Positions 53,091 to 60,746 of a DNA stretch of 64,000 bases are shown here, piece after piece (the stretch's first letter is position 1; each line of letters opens with the position of its first letter). The notes below the pieces were generated by a model. That model saw nothing but the letters and a program-made list of their open reading frames with translations, did no database searches and was not told the origin of the DNA. The stretch comes from Algoriphagus yeomjeoni. GTDB lineage: Bacteria > Bacteroidota > Bacteroidia > Cytophagales > Cyclobacteriaceae. The DNA lies in assembly GCF_003259505.1 (NCBI RefSeq), contig NZ_QLLK01000011.1, positions 1 through 64,000 on the forward strand. Direction: 5' to 3'. Both the position numbers and the translations under genes were made by a program.

Positions 53091-53121
53091 TTTGATTTTA
53101 AAAATCACCACTTTACATTTG
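53091..53121 (+). promoter_or_regulatory. Promoter of the aromatic amino acid cluster
   Basis: TTTG (53091-53094), a 19-base spacer and TACATTTG (53114-53121) match the Bacteroidota consensus exactly. The predicted start of transcription is about 53125, essentially at the ATG of the leader ORF (53126). Confidence 0.8.
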
Positions 53122-53125
53122 ACAC

Positions 53126-53215
53126 ATGTTAAACACAGCCCCAACATATTTTAGCTTCTTTTACTTTTACTTTCGAAGACAAAATCGAATCGGAGTTGTG
53201 TATTGCCTAGCCTAA
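53126..53215 (+). CDS. Phe/Tyr-rich leader peptide of the aromatic attenuator
   Basis: A 29-codon ORF (ATG to TAA) whose residues 8-16 are YFSFFYFYF: eight of nine are Phe or Tyr, encoded by consecutive TAT/TTT/TTC/TAC codons at 53147-53173. A further Tyr lies near the C-terminus. It directly precedes a terminator and the DAHP synthase/chorismate mutase gene of a Phe/Tyr cluster. By analogy with trp and pheA leaders its translation would sense charged tRNA-Phe and tRNA-Tyr: a ribosome stalled at Phe16 would cover RNA to about 53185, just short of the antiterminator arm at 53186. No Shine-Dalgarno is possible because the promoter's -7 box ends four bases before the ATG, so translation is probably leaderless. 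Confidence 0.85.
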   Translation: MLNTAPTYFSFFYFYFRRQNRIGVVYCLA

Positions 53216-53251
53216 ACTAAAAAGAAAATATAACACATAAAGCCCGATTCG
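53186..53251 (+). promoter_or_regulatory. Antiterminator pairing of the aromatic attenuator
   Basis: CGAATCGG (53186-53193, inside the leader ORF) is perfectly complementary to CCGATTCG (53244-53251), which includes much of the terminator's 5' arm. A second short pairing, TGTGT (53197-53201) with ACACA (53233-53237), extends the helix across an internal loop. The helix and the terminator are mutually exclusive. A weaker TTCGA/TCGAA hairpin (53172-53176 with 53185-53189) could sequester the first arm when translation is absent. Confidence 0.75.
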
Positions 53252-53270
53252 CAAGAGTCGGGCTTTTTTC
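53239..53270 (+). terminator. Attenuator terminator before the aromatic cluster
   Basis: AAAGCCCGATTC (53239-53250) pairs with GAGTCGGGCTTT (53255-53266) with one T-G wobble, closing a GCAA tetraloop (53251-53254) and followed by six T residues. No independent gene precedes it other than the 29-codon leader, so it acts in the leader of the downstream cluster. Confidence 0.9.
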
Positions 53271-53379
53271 ATTTAAAGCTCAGTAATTATGAAATCGAGC
53301 ATGACAAAAAACATCACAAAGTGCGATGATATTAACCATGCGAGATTCCATGTGACCATTGAAAATAAATAACAAACAC

Positions 53380-54477
53380 ATGAAAGAACACAAGCAAATC
53401 AAAGACTGGGGTCTAGGACTCACAGGACCAACCATCATCGCAGGGCCTTGCTCCGCAGAGACTCCTGAACAAATCGAACAGATTTGTATCGAGATGAAAG
53501 AAAACAATGTCATCCCATCTATGTTCCGTGCCGGAATCTGGAAGCCAAGAACTAGACCAGGAAGTTTCGAAGGCATCGGAGAGGAAGGCCTAAAGTGGAT
53601 GGAGATCGTTCGTCACCACCTAAATATCCCGATCACTGTAGAAGTAGGAAATGCAGCTCACGCGGAAATCGCCCTTAGAAACAACGTGGACGTCGTTTGG
53701 GTAGGTGCTAGAACTACCGTGAATCCTTTCGCAGTACAGGAAATTGCTGACGCATTAGCTGGTTCTGATATTCCTGTGATGGTAAAAAACCCAATGAACC
53801 CTGATCTTGATCTTTGGATGGGTGCACTTGAGAGATTCCACGCAGTAGGCCTGACTAAATTGGCGGCGATCCACAGAGGATTCTCTGACGCATACGACAA
53901 GAGATATAGAAACAAACCAAACTGGTCTATGCCGATGCACCTGAAACGTGTGTGGACTGGCATGGAAGTTATCAATGACCCTTCTCACATCGTAGGAAAA
54001 AGAGATGGAATCCTTGAAATCTCTCAGAAAGCGATGAACTTCGGTTTGGATGGTTTAATGATCGAAACTCACCATGATCCGGACAAAGCCTGGTCTGATG
54101 CTAAGCAGCAAGTAACTCCAGCTCGTTTGAAAGAAATTCTTTCAGCTATAGATTTCAAAAAACCTCTGGAATCTGAGCAGCCAAGCGAAAAATTGAATGA
54201 CTTGAGAAGAGCTGTAGATCACCTGGATGATCAGCTATTGGATATTCTTCAGGAAAGATTCGCAGTGATCGACCAGATCGGAGCCCATAAGAGAGAGCAT
54301 CACCTATCCGTATTTCAATCCAATCGCTGGAAAGAAGTAATGGAAGGCCGTACCGAAAAGGGAGTTAAGAAAAACCTTAGCGAGAAATTCATGCGTGAGT
54401 TGCTTTATTGTATCCACGAGGAATCCGTAAAGCGTCAGGAAAAGCAACTTAGAGAAGCGGATACGGTGAAGAAATAA
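53380..54477 (+). CDS. Bifunctional DAHP synthase / chorismate mutase
   Basis: A 365-residue fusion. Residues about 15-265 are a type I-beta DAHP synthase (PTIIAGPCSAETPEQ, MFRAGIWKPRTRPGSFEGIGEEGL, GARTTVNPFAVQEIADAL, VMVKNPMNPDLDLWMGAL, GLDGLMIETHHDPDKAWSDAKQQVTP) that condenses PEP with erythrose 4-phosphate. Residues about 275-365 are an AroQ chorismate mutase (LNDLRRAVDHLDDQLLDILQERFAVIDQIGAHKREH). The fusion joins the first and the branch-point steps of Phe/Tyr synthesis. ATG 53380 is preferred over an in-frame TTG at 53359. Expression is probably set by the upstream attenuator. Confidence 0.97.
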   Translation: MKEHKQIKDWGLGLTGPTIIAGPCSAETPEQIEQICIEMKENNVIPSMFRAGIWKPRTRPGSFEGIGEEGLKWMEIVRHHLNIPITVEVGNAAHAEIALRNNVDVVWVGARTTVNPFAVQEIADALAGSDIPVMVKNPMNPDLDLWMGALERFHAVGLTKLAAIHRGFSDAYDKRYRNKPNWSMPMHLKRVWTGMEVINDPSHIVGKRDGILEISQKAMNFGLDGLMIETHHDPDKAWSDAKQQVTPARLKEILSAIDFKKPLESEQPSEKLNDLRRAVDHLDDQLLDILQERFAVIDQIGAHKREHHLSVFQSNRWKEVMEGRTEKGVKKNLSEKFMRELLYCIHEESVKRQEKQLREADTVKK

Positions 54478-54487
54478 AGAGGGTTCC

Positions 54488-54610
54488 GCAATGATCCCAG
54501 TAGCCTCATTTTCAGTGGTTGATTAGACGGAAGACCGATGACCGAAGTCGCCCTCTCGCTTGGTTTCATCGTCCAATATGCCACTTTGAGCATTACTAAG
54601 TCAAATGCGG
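54488..54610. repeat. Dispersed intergenic repeat, copy 2
   Basis: Contains GGAAGACCGATGACCGAAG at 54529-54547, identical to 8141-8159, with CGCAATGAT at 54488 and ATGCCACTTT near 54579 echoing the flanks of copy 1. It lies between the DAHP synthase and aroB genes. Confidence 0.6.
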
Positions 54611-54651
54611 AATTCAGTAAATGTAAAATTCATAAACACTGAGCTTATAGT

Positions 54652-54684
54652 AAATCTGAGGGGAATATTTCTCCTCAGATTTTT
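54652..54684 (+). terminator. Intrinsic terminator between the DAHP synthase and aroB genes
   Basis: AAATCTGAGG (54652-54661) pairs with CCTCAGATTT (54673-54682), followed by T residues. It lies 35 bases before the aroB start. No leader peptide rich in aromatic residues was found in this gap. Confidence 0.75.
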
Positions 54685-54718
54685 ACTCTAATTTTAGACT
54701 CAGTAAAATCTCTTCTTC

Positions 54719-55762
54719 GTGGACTCTATAATCTTTTCTGAAAATGCATCTGTAGATTTGACCGCAGTACTCAGCGAAATCAACTACTCCAGTCTTTTTA
54801 TTTTAACAGATGAAAACACCAAGGCTCATTGCCTGCCTTTGGTAGAAGAAGTTTTCCCTTCCAACAGTACTTTTTTCACCATTGAATCTGGCGAAAAGAA
54901 TAAAACCATAGCTACCTGCATGCAAATCTGGGCTGCCATGACGGAAGCTCAACATGACAGAAAAGCGCTTTTTCTAAATATTGGAGGAGGGGTTTTAGGT
55001 GATATGGGTGGTTTTTGCGCCAGCATATACAAAAGGGGAATTCGCTTTATCAATATGCCGACTACCCTACTGTCTCAAGTGGATGCAAGTGTGGGTGGAA
55101 AATTGGGAGTGGATTTCGAAGGTTTGAAAAATCACTTGGGCGTTTTTAATGAGCCAGAGACGGTCATTGTAGCTTCTGAATTCCTGAAGACTTTGCCCAA
55201 ACAAGAGCTAAGATCCGGCTTTGCTGAGATCATCAAACATGGTTTGATCCGGGATAAGAAATATTTCGAGAGTCTGGATTTTGAGCATTGGGAAAATTCC
55301 TATTGGACTCCGCTGATCCATCATTCTGTCGAGATCAAAAAATCTGTGGTCCAAGAAGACCCGAAAGAAGCTGGCTTGCGCAAAATCCTGAATTTTGGGC
55401 ATACGATAGGTCATGCTTTTGAAACGTATTTTTTGGATGGACCAAAACACCTATTACATGGAGAAGCCATTGCTGTCGGAATGATTTGCGAAGCTTGGCT
55501 CTCACACAAGAAATTAGACCTTTCAATGCAAGAATTGCAGCAAATCCAATCTGCATTTTTGAAAGTATATGGCAAAATAGAAATTCTGGAAACTGATCTT
55601 CCGGCTGTTCTAGATTTTTGCCTACAAGACAAAAAGAATGAAGGCAAAGAACTGATGTTTTCTCTACTCCGTTCCATCGGAGATTGCACGTACAACATTC
55701 CTGTCACTAGGGAGGAAATACAAGAAGCAATCCAATATTACCAAAATTTACCTCAGACCTAA
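54719..55762 (+). CDS. aroB: 3-dehydroquinate synthase
   Basis: A 347-residue NAD- and zinc-dependent enzyme converting DAHP to 3-dehydroquinate. Motifs: LNIGGGVLGDMGGFCASIYKRGI, NMPTTLLSQVDASVGGKLGVDFEGLKNHLGVF, RSGFAEIIKHGLI with a zinc-binding Glu, LRKILNFGHTIGHAFE with a zinc His, and LLHGEAIAVGM with the second zinc His. The start is GTG. aroA follows eleven bases downstream. Confidence 0.97.
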   Translation: MDSIIFSENASVDLTAVLSEINYSSLFILTDENTKAHCLPLVEEVFPSNSTFFTIESGEKNKTIATCMQIWAAMTEAQHDRKALFLNIGGGVLGDMGGFCASIYKRGIRFINMPTTLLSQVDASVGGKLGVDFEGLKNHLGVFNEPETVIVASEFLKTLPKQELRSGFAEIIKHGLIRDKKYFESLDFEHWENSYWTPLIHHSVEIKKSVVQEDPKEAGLRKILNFGHTIGHAFETYFLDGPKHLLHGEAIAVGMICEAWLSHKKLDLSMQELQQIQSAFLKVYGKIEILETDLPAVLDFCLQDKKNEGKELMFSLLRSIGDCTYNIPVTREEIQEAIQYYQNLPQT

Positions 55763-55773
55763 TTACCAATATT

Positions 55774-57015
55774 TTGACTACTGAAACCAAGGAAACGATT
55801 CATCTGGCTCAGAAAACAGATTTTTCGGCTACACAAATCCCTCTTCCTTCTTCCAAAAGCGAGTCTAATCGCGTGCTAATTATTGATGCGCTCACGGAAG
55901 GAAAAAATGAACTCAGCAACCTGGCTGAAGCTCGTGATACGCAGACGATGATCTCTTTGCTGGAGAAAAACCCACCAGTTTTTGACGTGCTAGATGCGGG
56001 AACAACAATGCGATTCTTGACTGCTTACGCTACGATCACCAACCAAAACAAGGTCATGACTGGAACCCCACGGATGTGTGAGCGACCGATTGGAATTTTG
56101 GTGGATGCGCTCAGAACATTGGGTGCAGAGATTCATTATTTGGGAGTGGAAGGCTATCCACCCATGGCTGTTCATGGACTTACAGAGCAGAAAAGCAATA
56201 AAATAAAAATCAGAGGAGACGTTTCCAGCCAATACATTTCCGCAATTCTCATGATTGCTCCTTTGTTGCCCAAGGGCTTGGAGCTCGAATTGGAAGGCAA
56301 GGTAGGATCGCGATCTTACATAGAAATGACCTTGGATTCTATGTCTCAATTTGGAATCAGCTACGAATGGCAAGACAACAAAATCACTGTTGCCCATCAA
56401 GCTTATCAGCCTACTACATTCGCAGTAGAAAGTGACTGGTCCGGTGCTGGATACTGGTTCAGCTTATTAGCCTGTGCCGATTCTGGTGAGCTTTTTCTAT
56501 CTGGATTGAAAGAAAACAGCCTCCAGGGAGATTCGGCCGTGGTAGAAATCATGGGGCAGCTTGGCATAAAAAGTACATTTAAGGATGGTGGAGTTTTACT
56601 GGAAAAGCAACCGGTAAAAGGGTTAACACATTGGGATTTCACTCACTGCCCAGACTTGGCCCAAACCATCACAGTGACTTGTGCGATCTTAGGGCAAAAT
56701 GCGACGTTTACGGGATTGGAAAGTTTGAAAATCAAGGAGACGGATAGAATCTATGCATTGCAGCAAGAGCTGGCGAAGTTCAACGCAGATCTGAAGGAAA
56801 TCGAACCTGAGGTGTATCAGGTGATTCCTTCTGTAACTATGCCTACTGAAGTAAAGATCCATACGTATGATGATCACAGAATGGCGATGGCATTTATGCC
56901 TTTGATCACCAAAACACGAGTAAGTATAGAAGATCCTTCCGTGGTGGATAAATCTTACCCAAGTTTCTGGAAGCATTGCCAGCTTGCGGGAATCTCCATC
57001 GTAAGCCAAGCTTAA
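55774..57015 (+). CDS. aroA: 3-phosphoshikimate 1-carboxyvinyltransferase (EPSP synthase)
   Basis: A 413-residue enzyme joining shikimate 3-phosphate and PEP. Motifs: PLPSSKSESNRVLIIDAL, LDAGTTMRFLTAYA (catalytic-loop region), GTPRMCERPIGILVDALRTLGA, GDVSSQYISAILMIAPLLPKGLELELEGKVGSRSYIEMT and ETDRIYALQQEL, IHTYDDHRMAMAF at the C-terminal half. The start is TTG, with no better ATG nearby. pheA begins three bases after its stop. Confidence 0.97.
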   Translation: MTTETKETIHLAQKTDFSATQIPLPSSKSESNRVLIIDALTEGKNELSNLAEARDTQTMISLLEKNPPVFDVLDAGTTMRFLTAYATITNQNKVMTGTPRMCERPIGILVDALRTLGAEIHYLGVEGYPPMAVHGLTEQKSNKIKIRGDVSSQYISAILMIAPLLPKGLELELEGKVGSRSYIEMTLDSMSQFGISYEWQDNKITVAHQAYQPTTFAVESDWSGAGYWFSLLACADSGELFLSGLKENSLQGDSAVVEIMGQLGIKSTFKDGGVLLEKQPVKGLTHWDFTHCPDLAQTITVTCAILGQNATFTGLESLKIKETDRIYALQQELAKFNADLKEIEPEVYQVIPSVTMPTEVKIHTYDDHRMAMAFMPLITKTRVSIEDPSVVDKSYPSFWKHCQLAGISIVSQA

Positions 57016-57018
57016 GTT

Positions 57019-57843
57019 ATGAGTACTTTAAAAATAGCCATCCAGGGCGTTCCTGGATCTTTTCACCATCAAGTCGCGCTTCGCAATTTTGGTGAGGATA
57101 TAGAAATTCTTGATTACACCACTTTCGAACCAGTGGCAAGAGCGGTAGCAAATGGCGAAGCAGATTTTGCCGTGATGGCGATTGAGAACTCCATCGCCGG
57201 AGCGATTTTACCAAATTATGATTTGATTGATCGGTACGGATTGAACATTCAGGATGAATATTATTTGCCGATTGGGCACCAGTTCATGGCGCTTCCGGGC
57301 CATACGATTTCTGACATTAACGAGGTTCGCTCGCACCCTATGGCGCTGTTGCAGTGCAAAGCTTTTTTTGCGCAGCATCCACACATCAAACTGAAAGAAG
57401 ACACCGACACTGCTTCCGTAGCGAGAGATATTGCCGCAGAAAACTTAAAAGGTGTTGCAGCAATCGCATCTACTATTGCAGCTGATATTTACGGCATGGA
57501 GATCATCGCACAGGATATCCAGACGGTGAAAAGTAACTTTACAAGATTTATAATCCTTCAAAAAGAAGATGTAAAGCCATCAGATGGGGCAAATAAAGCC
57601 TCAATTAAAGTGACCATTCAAAACCAAAAAGGTGGACTGGCCAAGTTGCTGACGTTGATCTCCGAAAATGGGATTGACTTAAGCAAAATCCAGTCGATTC
57701 CTGTGATAGAAAAACCTTGGGAATATGCATTCTTCATAGACTTGGTTTTTGAAGATCATTCCATTTTCTCGCAGACAATTGAGGAAATTCGGACTAGTTT
57801 TGGAGAGGTGAAAATTTTTGGAGAATACATAAGTAGGAAATAA
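57019..57843 (+). CDS. pheA: Prephenate dehydratase with ACT domain
   Basis: A 274-residue enzyme converting prephenate to phenylpyruvate. The catalytic part (about 1-185) has IQGVPGSFHHQVALRNFG, VMAIENSIAGAI, GVAAIASTIAADIYGMEII and the signature SNFTRFIIL. The C-terminal ACT domain (about 195-274) reads NQKGGLAKLLTLISENGIDLSKIQSIPV; the usual Phe-binding ESRP motif is replaced by QSIP. Its last base overlaps the first of the aminotransferase start (TAATG). Confidence 0.96.
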   Translation: MSTLKIAIQGVPGSFHHQVALRNFGEDIEILDYTTFEPVARAVANGEADFAVMAIENSIAGAILPNYDLIDRYGLNIQDEYYLPIGHQFMALPGHTISDINEVRSHPMALLQCKAFFAQHPHIKLKEDTDTASVARDIAAENLKGVAAIASTIAADIYGMEIIAQDIQTVKSNFTRFIILQKEDVKPSDGANKASIKVTIQNQKGGLAKLLTLISENGIDLSKIQSIPVIEKPWEYAFFIDLVFEDHSIFSQTIEEIRTSFGEVKIFGEYISRK

Positions 57844-58988
57844 TGAAAGGCTTTGCAGATCGAGTAAACAGTGTAGAAGAGTACTACTTTTCCGCCAAGC
57901 TCAGAGAGGTGAATCAGATGATTGCTGATGGAAAACCAGTCATTAACTTAGGTATTGGAAGCCCGGATTTAGCGCCAGACAAAAATGTGATTGAGGCGCT
58001 AAAAAGCACCGCAGATAATTCGCAGGCGCACGGATACCAAAGTTATCAAGGAATTCCACAGCTGCGAACCTCCATCGCGAATTTCTATTCAAGGGAATAT
58101 GGCGCGAGCTTAGATCCAAATAAGGAAATCCTTCCAATGATGGGTTCTAAAGAAGGTATCATGCATCTGAGCATGACGTTCCTGAATCCCGGAGATGAGG
58201 TTTTGATCCCAAATCCAGGCTATCCGACTTACACTTCCGTTACCAATTTACTTGGAGCCAAAGCAATTTATTACGGAATTGACCTAAGTAAAGCTGGTAG
58301 ACCGAATCTGGAAGAATTGGAAAATCAGGACCTAAGTAAAGTGAAAACGATGTGGATCAATTATCCACACATGCCAACTGGCGCAACTGGAAGCAGAGCT
58401 ATTTTGCAAGAGTTGGTGGCTTTTGCCAAAAAACATGAGATCGTTTTACTTCATGACAATCCTTACAGTCATATATTGACAAAAGAGCCGATCAGCATTC
58501 TGTCTATTGCAGGAGCGAAAGAGGTGGCGATGGAGCTAAATTCTCTGAGTAAAGTATTCAACATGCCAGGCTGGAGAGTGGGTATGCTGGTTGGACGGGA
58601 AGACTGGATTTCGAAAGTGCTGAAAGTGAAAAGTAACATGGATTCCGGGATGTTTCTGGGAATTCAGAAAGGAGCTGTTGCAGCACTTAATCTTGGTGAA
58701 AGCTGGTTTTCTGATATCGAAAGCACTTACCAGAGCCGTAGAAAACTGGTTTGGAAACTAGCTGACAAATTAAATCTGAGCTATGACACCAATGCTGCGG
58801 GGCTATTTGTCTGGTGCAAAGTGCCTGAAGGGAAATCGTCAGATCAAGTTGTTGACGAATTACTTTATGAGAGAAATATATTCATCACTCCAGGAAAGAT
58901 CTTTGGATCAGCCGGCGAGGGGTATGTTCGCTTTTCGCTGTGTATGCCTGAGTTTAAAATACTGGAAGCAATAAACAGGATTAAGTAA
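57843..58988 (+). CDS. Class I/II aminotransferase, probably aromatic
   Basis: A 381-residue fold-type I PLP enzyme. Motifs are NLGIGSPDLAPDKNVIEAL, LPMMGSKEGIMHLSM, LIPNPGYPTYTSVTNLLGA, NYPHMPTGA, LLHDNPYSHIL and the Schiff-base lysine in LNSLSKVFNMPGWRVGMLVG. Between prephenate dehydratase and dehydrogenase it most likely transaminates phenylpyruvate and 4-hydroxyphenylpyruvate; family homologues also act on aspartate or diaminopimelate. It overlaps pheA by one base. Confidence 0.94.
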   Translation: MKGFADRVNSVEEYYFSAKLREVNQMIADGKPVINLGIGSPDLAPDKNVIEALKSTADNSQAHGYQSYQGIPQLRTSIANFYSREYGASLDPNKEILPMMGSKEGIMHLSMTFLNPGDEVLIPNPGYPTYTSVTNLLGAKAIYYGIDLSKAGRPNLEELENQDLSKVKTMWINYPHMPTGATGSRAILQELVAFAKKHEIVLLHDNPYSHILTKEPISILSIAGAKEVAMELNSLSKVFNMPGWRVGMLVGREDWISKVLKVKSNMDSGMFLGIQKGAVAALNLGESWFSDIESTYQSRRKLVWKLADKLNLSYDTNAAGLFVWCKVPEGKSSDQVVDELLYERNIFITPGKIFGSAGEGYVRFSLCMPEFKILEAINRIK

Positions 58989-59020
58989 ATATTAACCACA
59001 GTCATACTATTGGGCTTATT

Positions 59021-59060
59021 TTCTTTGTTTAATGGGCTGGAAGACCGAAGATGCCTCAAC
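59021..59060. repeat. Dispersed intergenic repeat, copy 3 (partial)
   Basis: TTCTTTGTTTAATGGGCTGG followed by AAGACCGA (59021-59048) matches 8123-8150 with about five differences, then diverges after GAAGATGCCTCAAC. It lies between the aminotransferase and tyrA genes. Confidence 0.5.
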
Positions 59061-59121
59061 ACTAGAGTTAAGCATATAGTTGTGCTTTAGGAGAAGTAGA
59101 AAAAAATTAAAAAATAAGCAT

Positions 59122-59970
59122 ATGAAAAAATTACACATTGTAGGCTTGGGACTTCTTGGAGGTTCATTTGGCTTGGCAGCAAAGAATAAATTTCCTGAAA
59201 TTCTTATTACAGGCACTGATGCAAGTGAGAAAAATCTTCAGGATGCATTAAATCTTGGAATCATTCAAGAGTCCAAAGATGCACCAGATGCAGATACTGA
59301 TATCGTCATATTGGCTACTCCTGCAGACACTTTGGGCGATTTACTTTCGAAAACTCTTGATCAAATTGGTGAAAACACCTTAGTTTTTGACGTGGGATCT
59401 ACCAAAGCAAAACTTTGTGCTTTGGCGGCGGGGCATCCAAAAAGAAAACAATATCTAGCTGCCCACCCGATTGCCGGAACGGAGTATTCTGGGCCAAAAG
59501 CAGCATTTGCAGGTCTGCTGGACCGCAAAGTACTTATCGTCTGTGAGCTAGAGCAAACTGATTTGCAATTGAAGGAGAAGGCATATGAGCTTTTTGATGC
59601 ATTGAATCTGAAATTGAGATTTATGGATCCGGAGGAGCATGATCGTCATTTGGCATTTGTATCTCACTTGTCGCATATTTCCTCATTTATGCTTGGCAAA
59701 ACTGTACTGCAAAAAATGGAAGATGAGAAAAACATCTTTGACATGGCAGGTTCTGGATTTGCTTCCACGGTGCGTCTGGCAAAGTCTAGCCCGGCCATGT
59801 GGTCGCCTATTTTTACAGAAAACAAGGATAATATCTTATCAGCTTTAGATGGCTATATTTCGAATTTGACAGCATTCCGTGATAAGATTTCGGCTAGTGA
59901 CGGACAAGGATTATCTGATGATATGGCTGAAATCAATAAGATTGGGGATATTCTGGATTTGGAAAAATGA
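59122..59970 (+). CDS. tyrA: Prephenate dehydrogenase
   Basis: A 282-residue NAD-dependent enzyme converting prephenate to 4-hydroxyphenylpyruvate. The Rossmann motif is GLGLLGGSFGLAAK. ILATPADTLGDLL, VFDVGSTKAKLC, AAHPIAGTEYSGPKAA, DRHLAFVSHLSHISSFMLG and DMAGSGFASTVRLAKSSP are typical of the family. There is no ACT domain. The ATG at 59122 fits the conserved N-terminus; the upstream in-frame ATG at 59080 would add an atypical basic extension. It lies 133 bases after the aminotransferase gene and closes the cluster. Confidence 0.96.
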   Translation: MKKLHIVGLGLLGGSFGLAAKNKFPEILITGTDASEKNLQDALNLGIIQESKDAPDADTDIVILATPADTLGDLLSKTLDQIGENTLVFDVGSTKAKLCALAAGHPKRKQYLAAHPIAGTEYSGPKAAFAGLLDRKVLIVCELEQTDLQLKEKAYELFDALNLKLRFMDPEEHDRHLAFVSHLSHISSFMLGKTVLQKMEDEKNIFDMAGSGFASTVRLAKSSPAMWSPIFTENKDNILSALDGYISNLTAFRDKISASDGQGLSDDMAEINKIGDILDLEK

Positions 59971-60161
59971 GTTGATTTCTAATTTCGGATGTATGATTTC
60001 AAATAATGGAAAAGCTCGATTGGGGATAAAAAGATGGGGTTTTTGATGTGTTTGAATGAAATAGCAAAAAGTTATCCAGAAGCTAAATTGAAAAAAAGGT
60101 ATAAACTTTAATTCATTAAATCAGTATCTTAATACCGTGTTCCAATTAAATAGACAAAGCA

Positions 60162-60401
60162 ATGGCACTTCAATACATTCAAGATAAGGAAGGAAAAACC
60201 ACGGGCGTCATAATCCCAATCGAGGAATGGCAAGCCTTAAAGTCAAAATATTCAGAATTGAATAAAGATTTTGATAATTCGCCGGATTTAACGTCATGGC
60301 AAAAGGAGATTCTTGACGACCGTCTCTCCGACTATTACAGTGATCCTGACAATGTCAATGATTTTGAAGAAACGCTTAAAAATATTGAAAGCGAGCCATG
60401 A
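60162..60401 (+). CDS. Antitoxin of a RelE/ParE-type module
   Basis: A 79-residue acidic protein (MALQYIQDKEGKTTGVIIPIEEWQAL) with the Phd/addiction-module-like start and a C-terminal acidic tail (SDPDNVNDFEETLKNIESEP). It overlaps the downstream toxin start by four bases (ATGA). No consensus promoter was identified. A GTAT/ATAC palindrome lies near 60127-60138. Confidence 0.82.
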   Translation: MALQYIQDKEGKTTGVIIPIEEWQALKSKYSELNKDFDNSPDLTSWQKEILDDRLSDYYSDPDNVNDFEETLKNIESEP

Positions 60402-60697
60402 ATTTCAGCTTTGTCAATAGACCAAAAGTCAAAAATGACATAGTAAAGGCTATTGGCTATTACAGCGAAATAGATCCCAAATTATCAAAGCAATTTTTAT
60501 ATCGCATACGAGAAGCTAAAAATCGTATTGCTCAATCACCTAAAGGTTTTCAAATTAAATACAAAGAAGTAAGGACAATACTTCTCAACCAATTTCCTTA
60601 TCATATTCATTATATGATTAAGAGCCCCAAAGGTCAAATTGTTATCCTCGCAATAATTCATACGCATCAAAACCCTCAAGATTATTCTATGAGATAG
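60398..60697 (+). CDS. RelE/ParE-family toxin
   Basis: A 99-residue toxin with the RelE/ParE fold pattern: VKNDIVKAIGYYSEIDPKLSKQFLYRIREAKNRIAQSPKGFQIKYKEVRTILLNQFPYHIHYMI and a terminal LAIIHTHQNPQDY. Whether it cleaves mRNA like RelE or poisons gyrase like ParE cannot be decided. It is coupled to the antitoxin by overlap. Confidence 0.88.
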   Translation: MNFSFVNRPKVKNDIVKAIGYYSEIDPKLSKQFLYRIREAKNRIAQSPKGFQIKYKEVRTILLNQFPYHIHYMIKSPKGQIVILAIIHTHQNPQDYSMR

Positions 60698-60746
60698 ACA
60701 TTTTCTGATGGCATTATTCATCCAAAAAACTATTCCCTTACTTCCT

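Noticed and set aside
54488..54651. Second aromatic leader peptide before the 54652 terminator
   Set aside because: Short ORFs in this gap are not enriched in Phe, Tyr or Trp codons and no complementary antiterminator arm was found.
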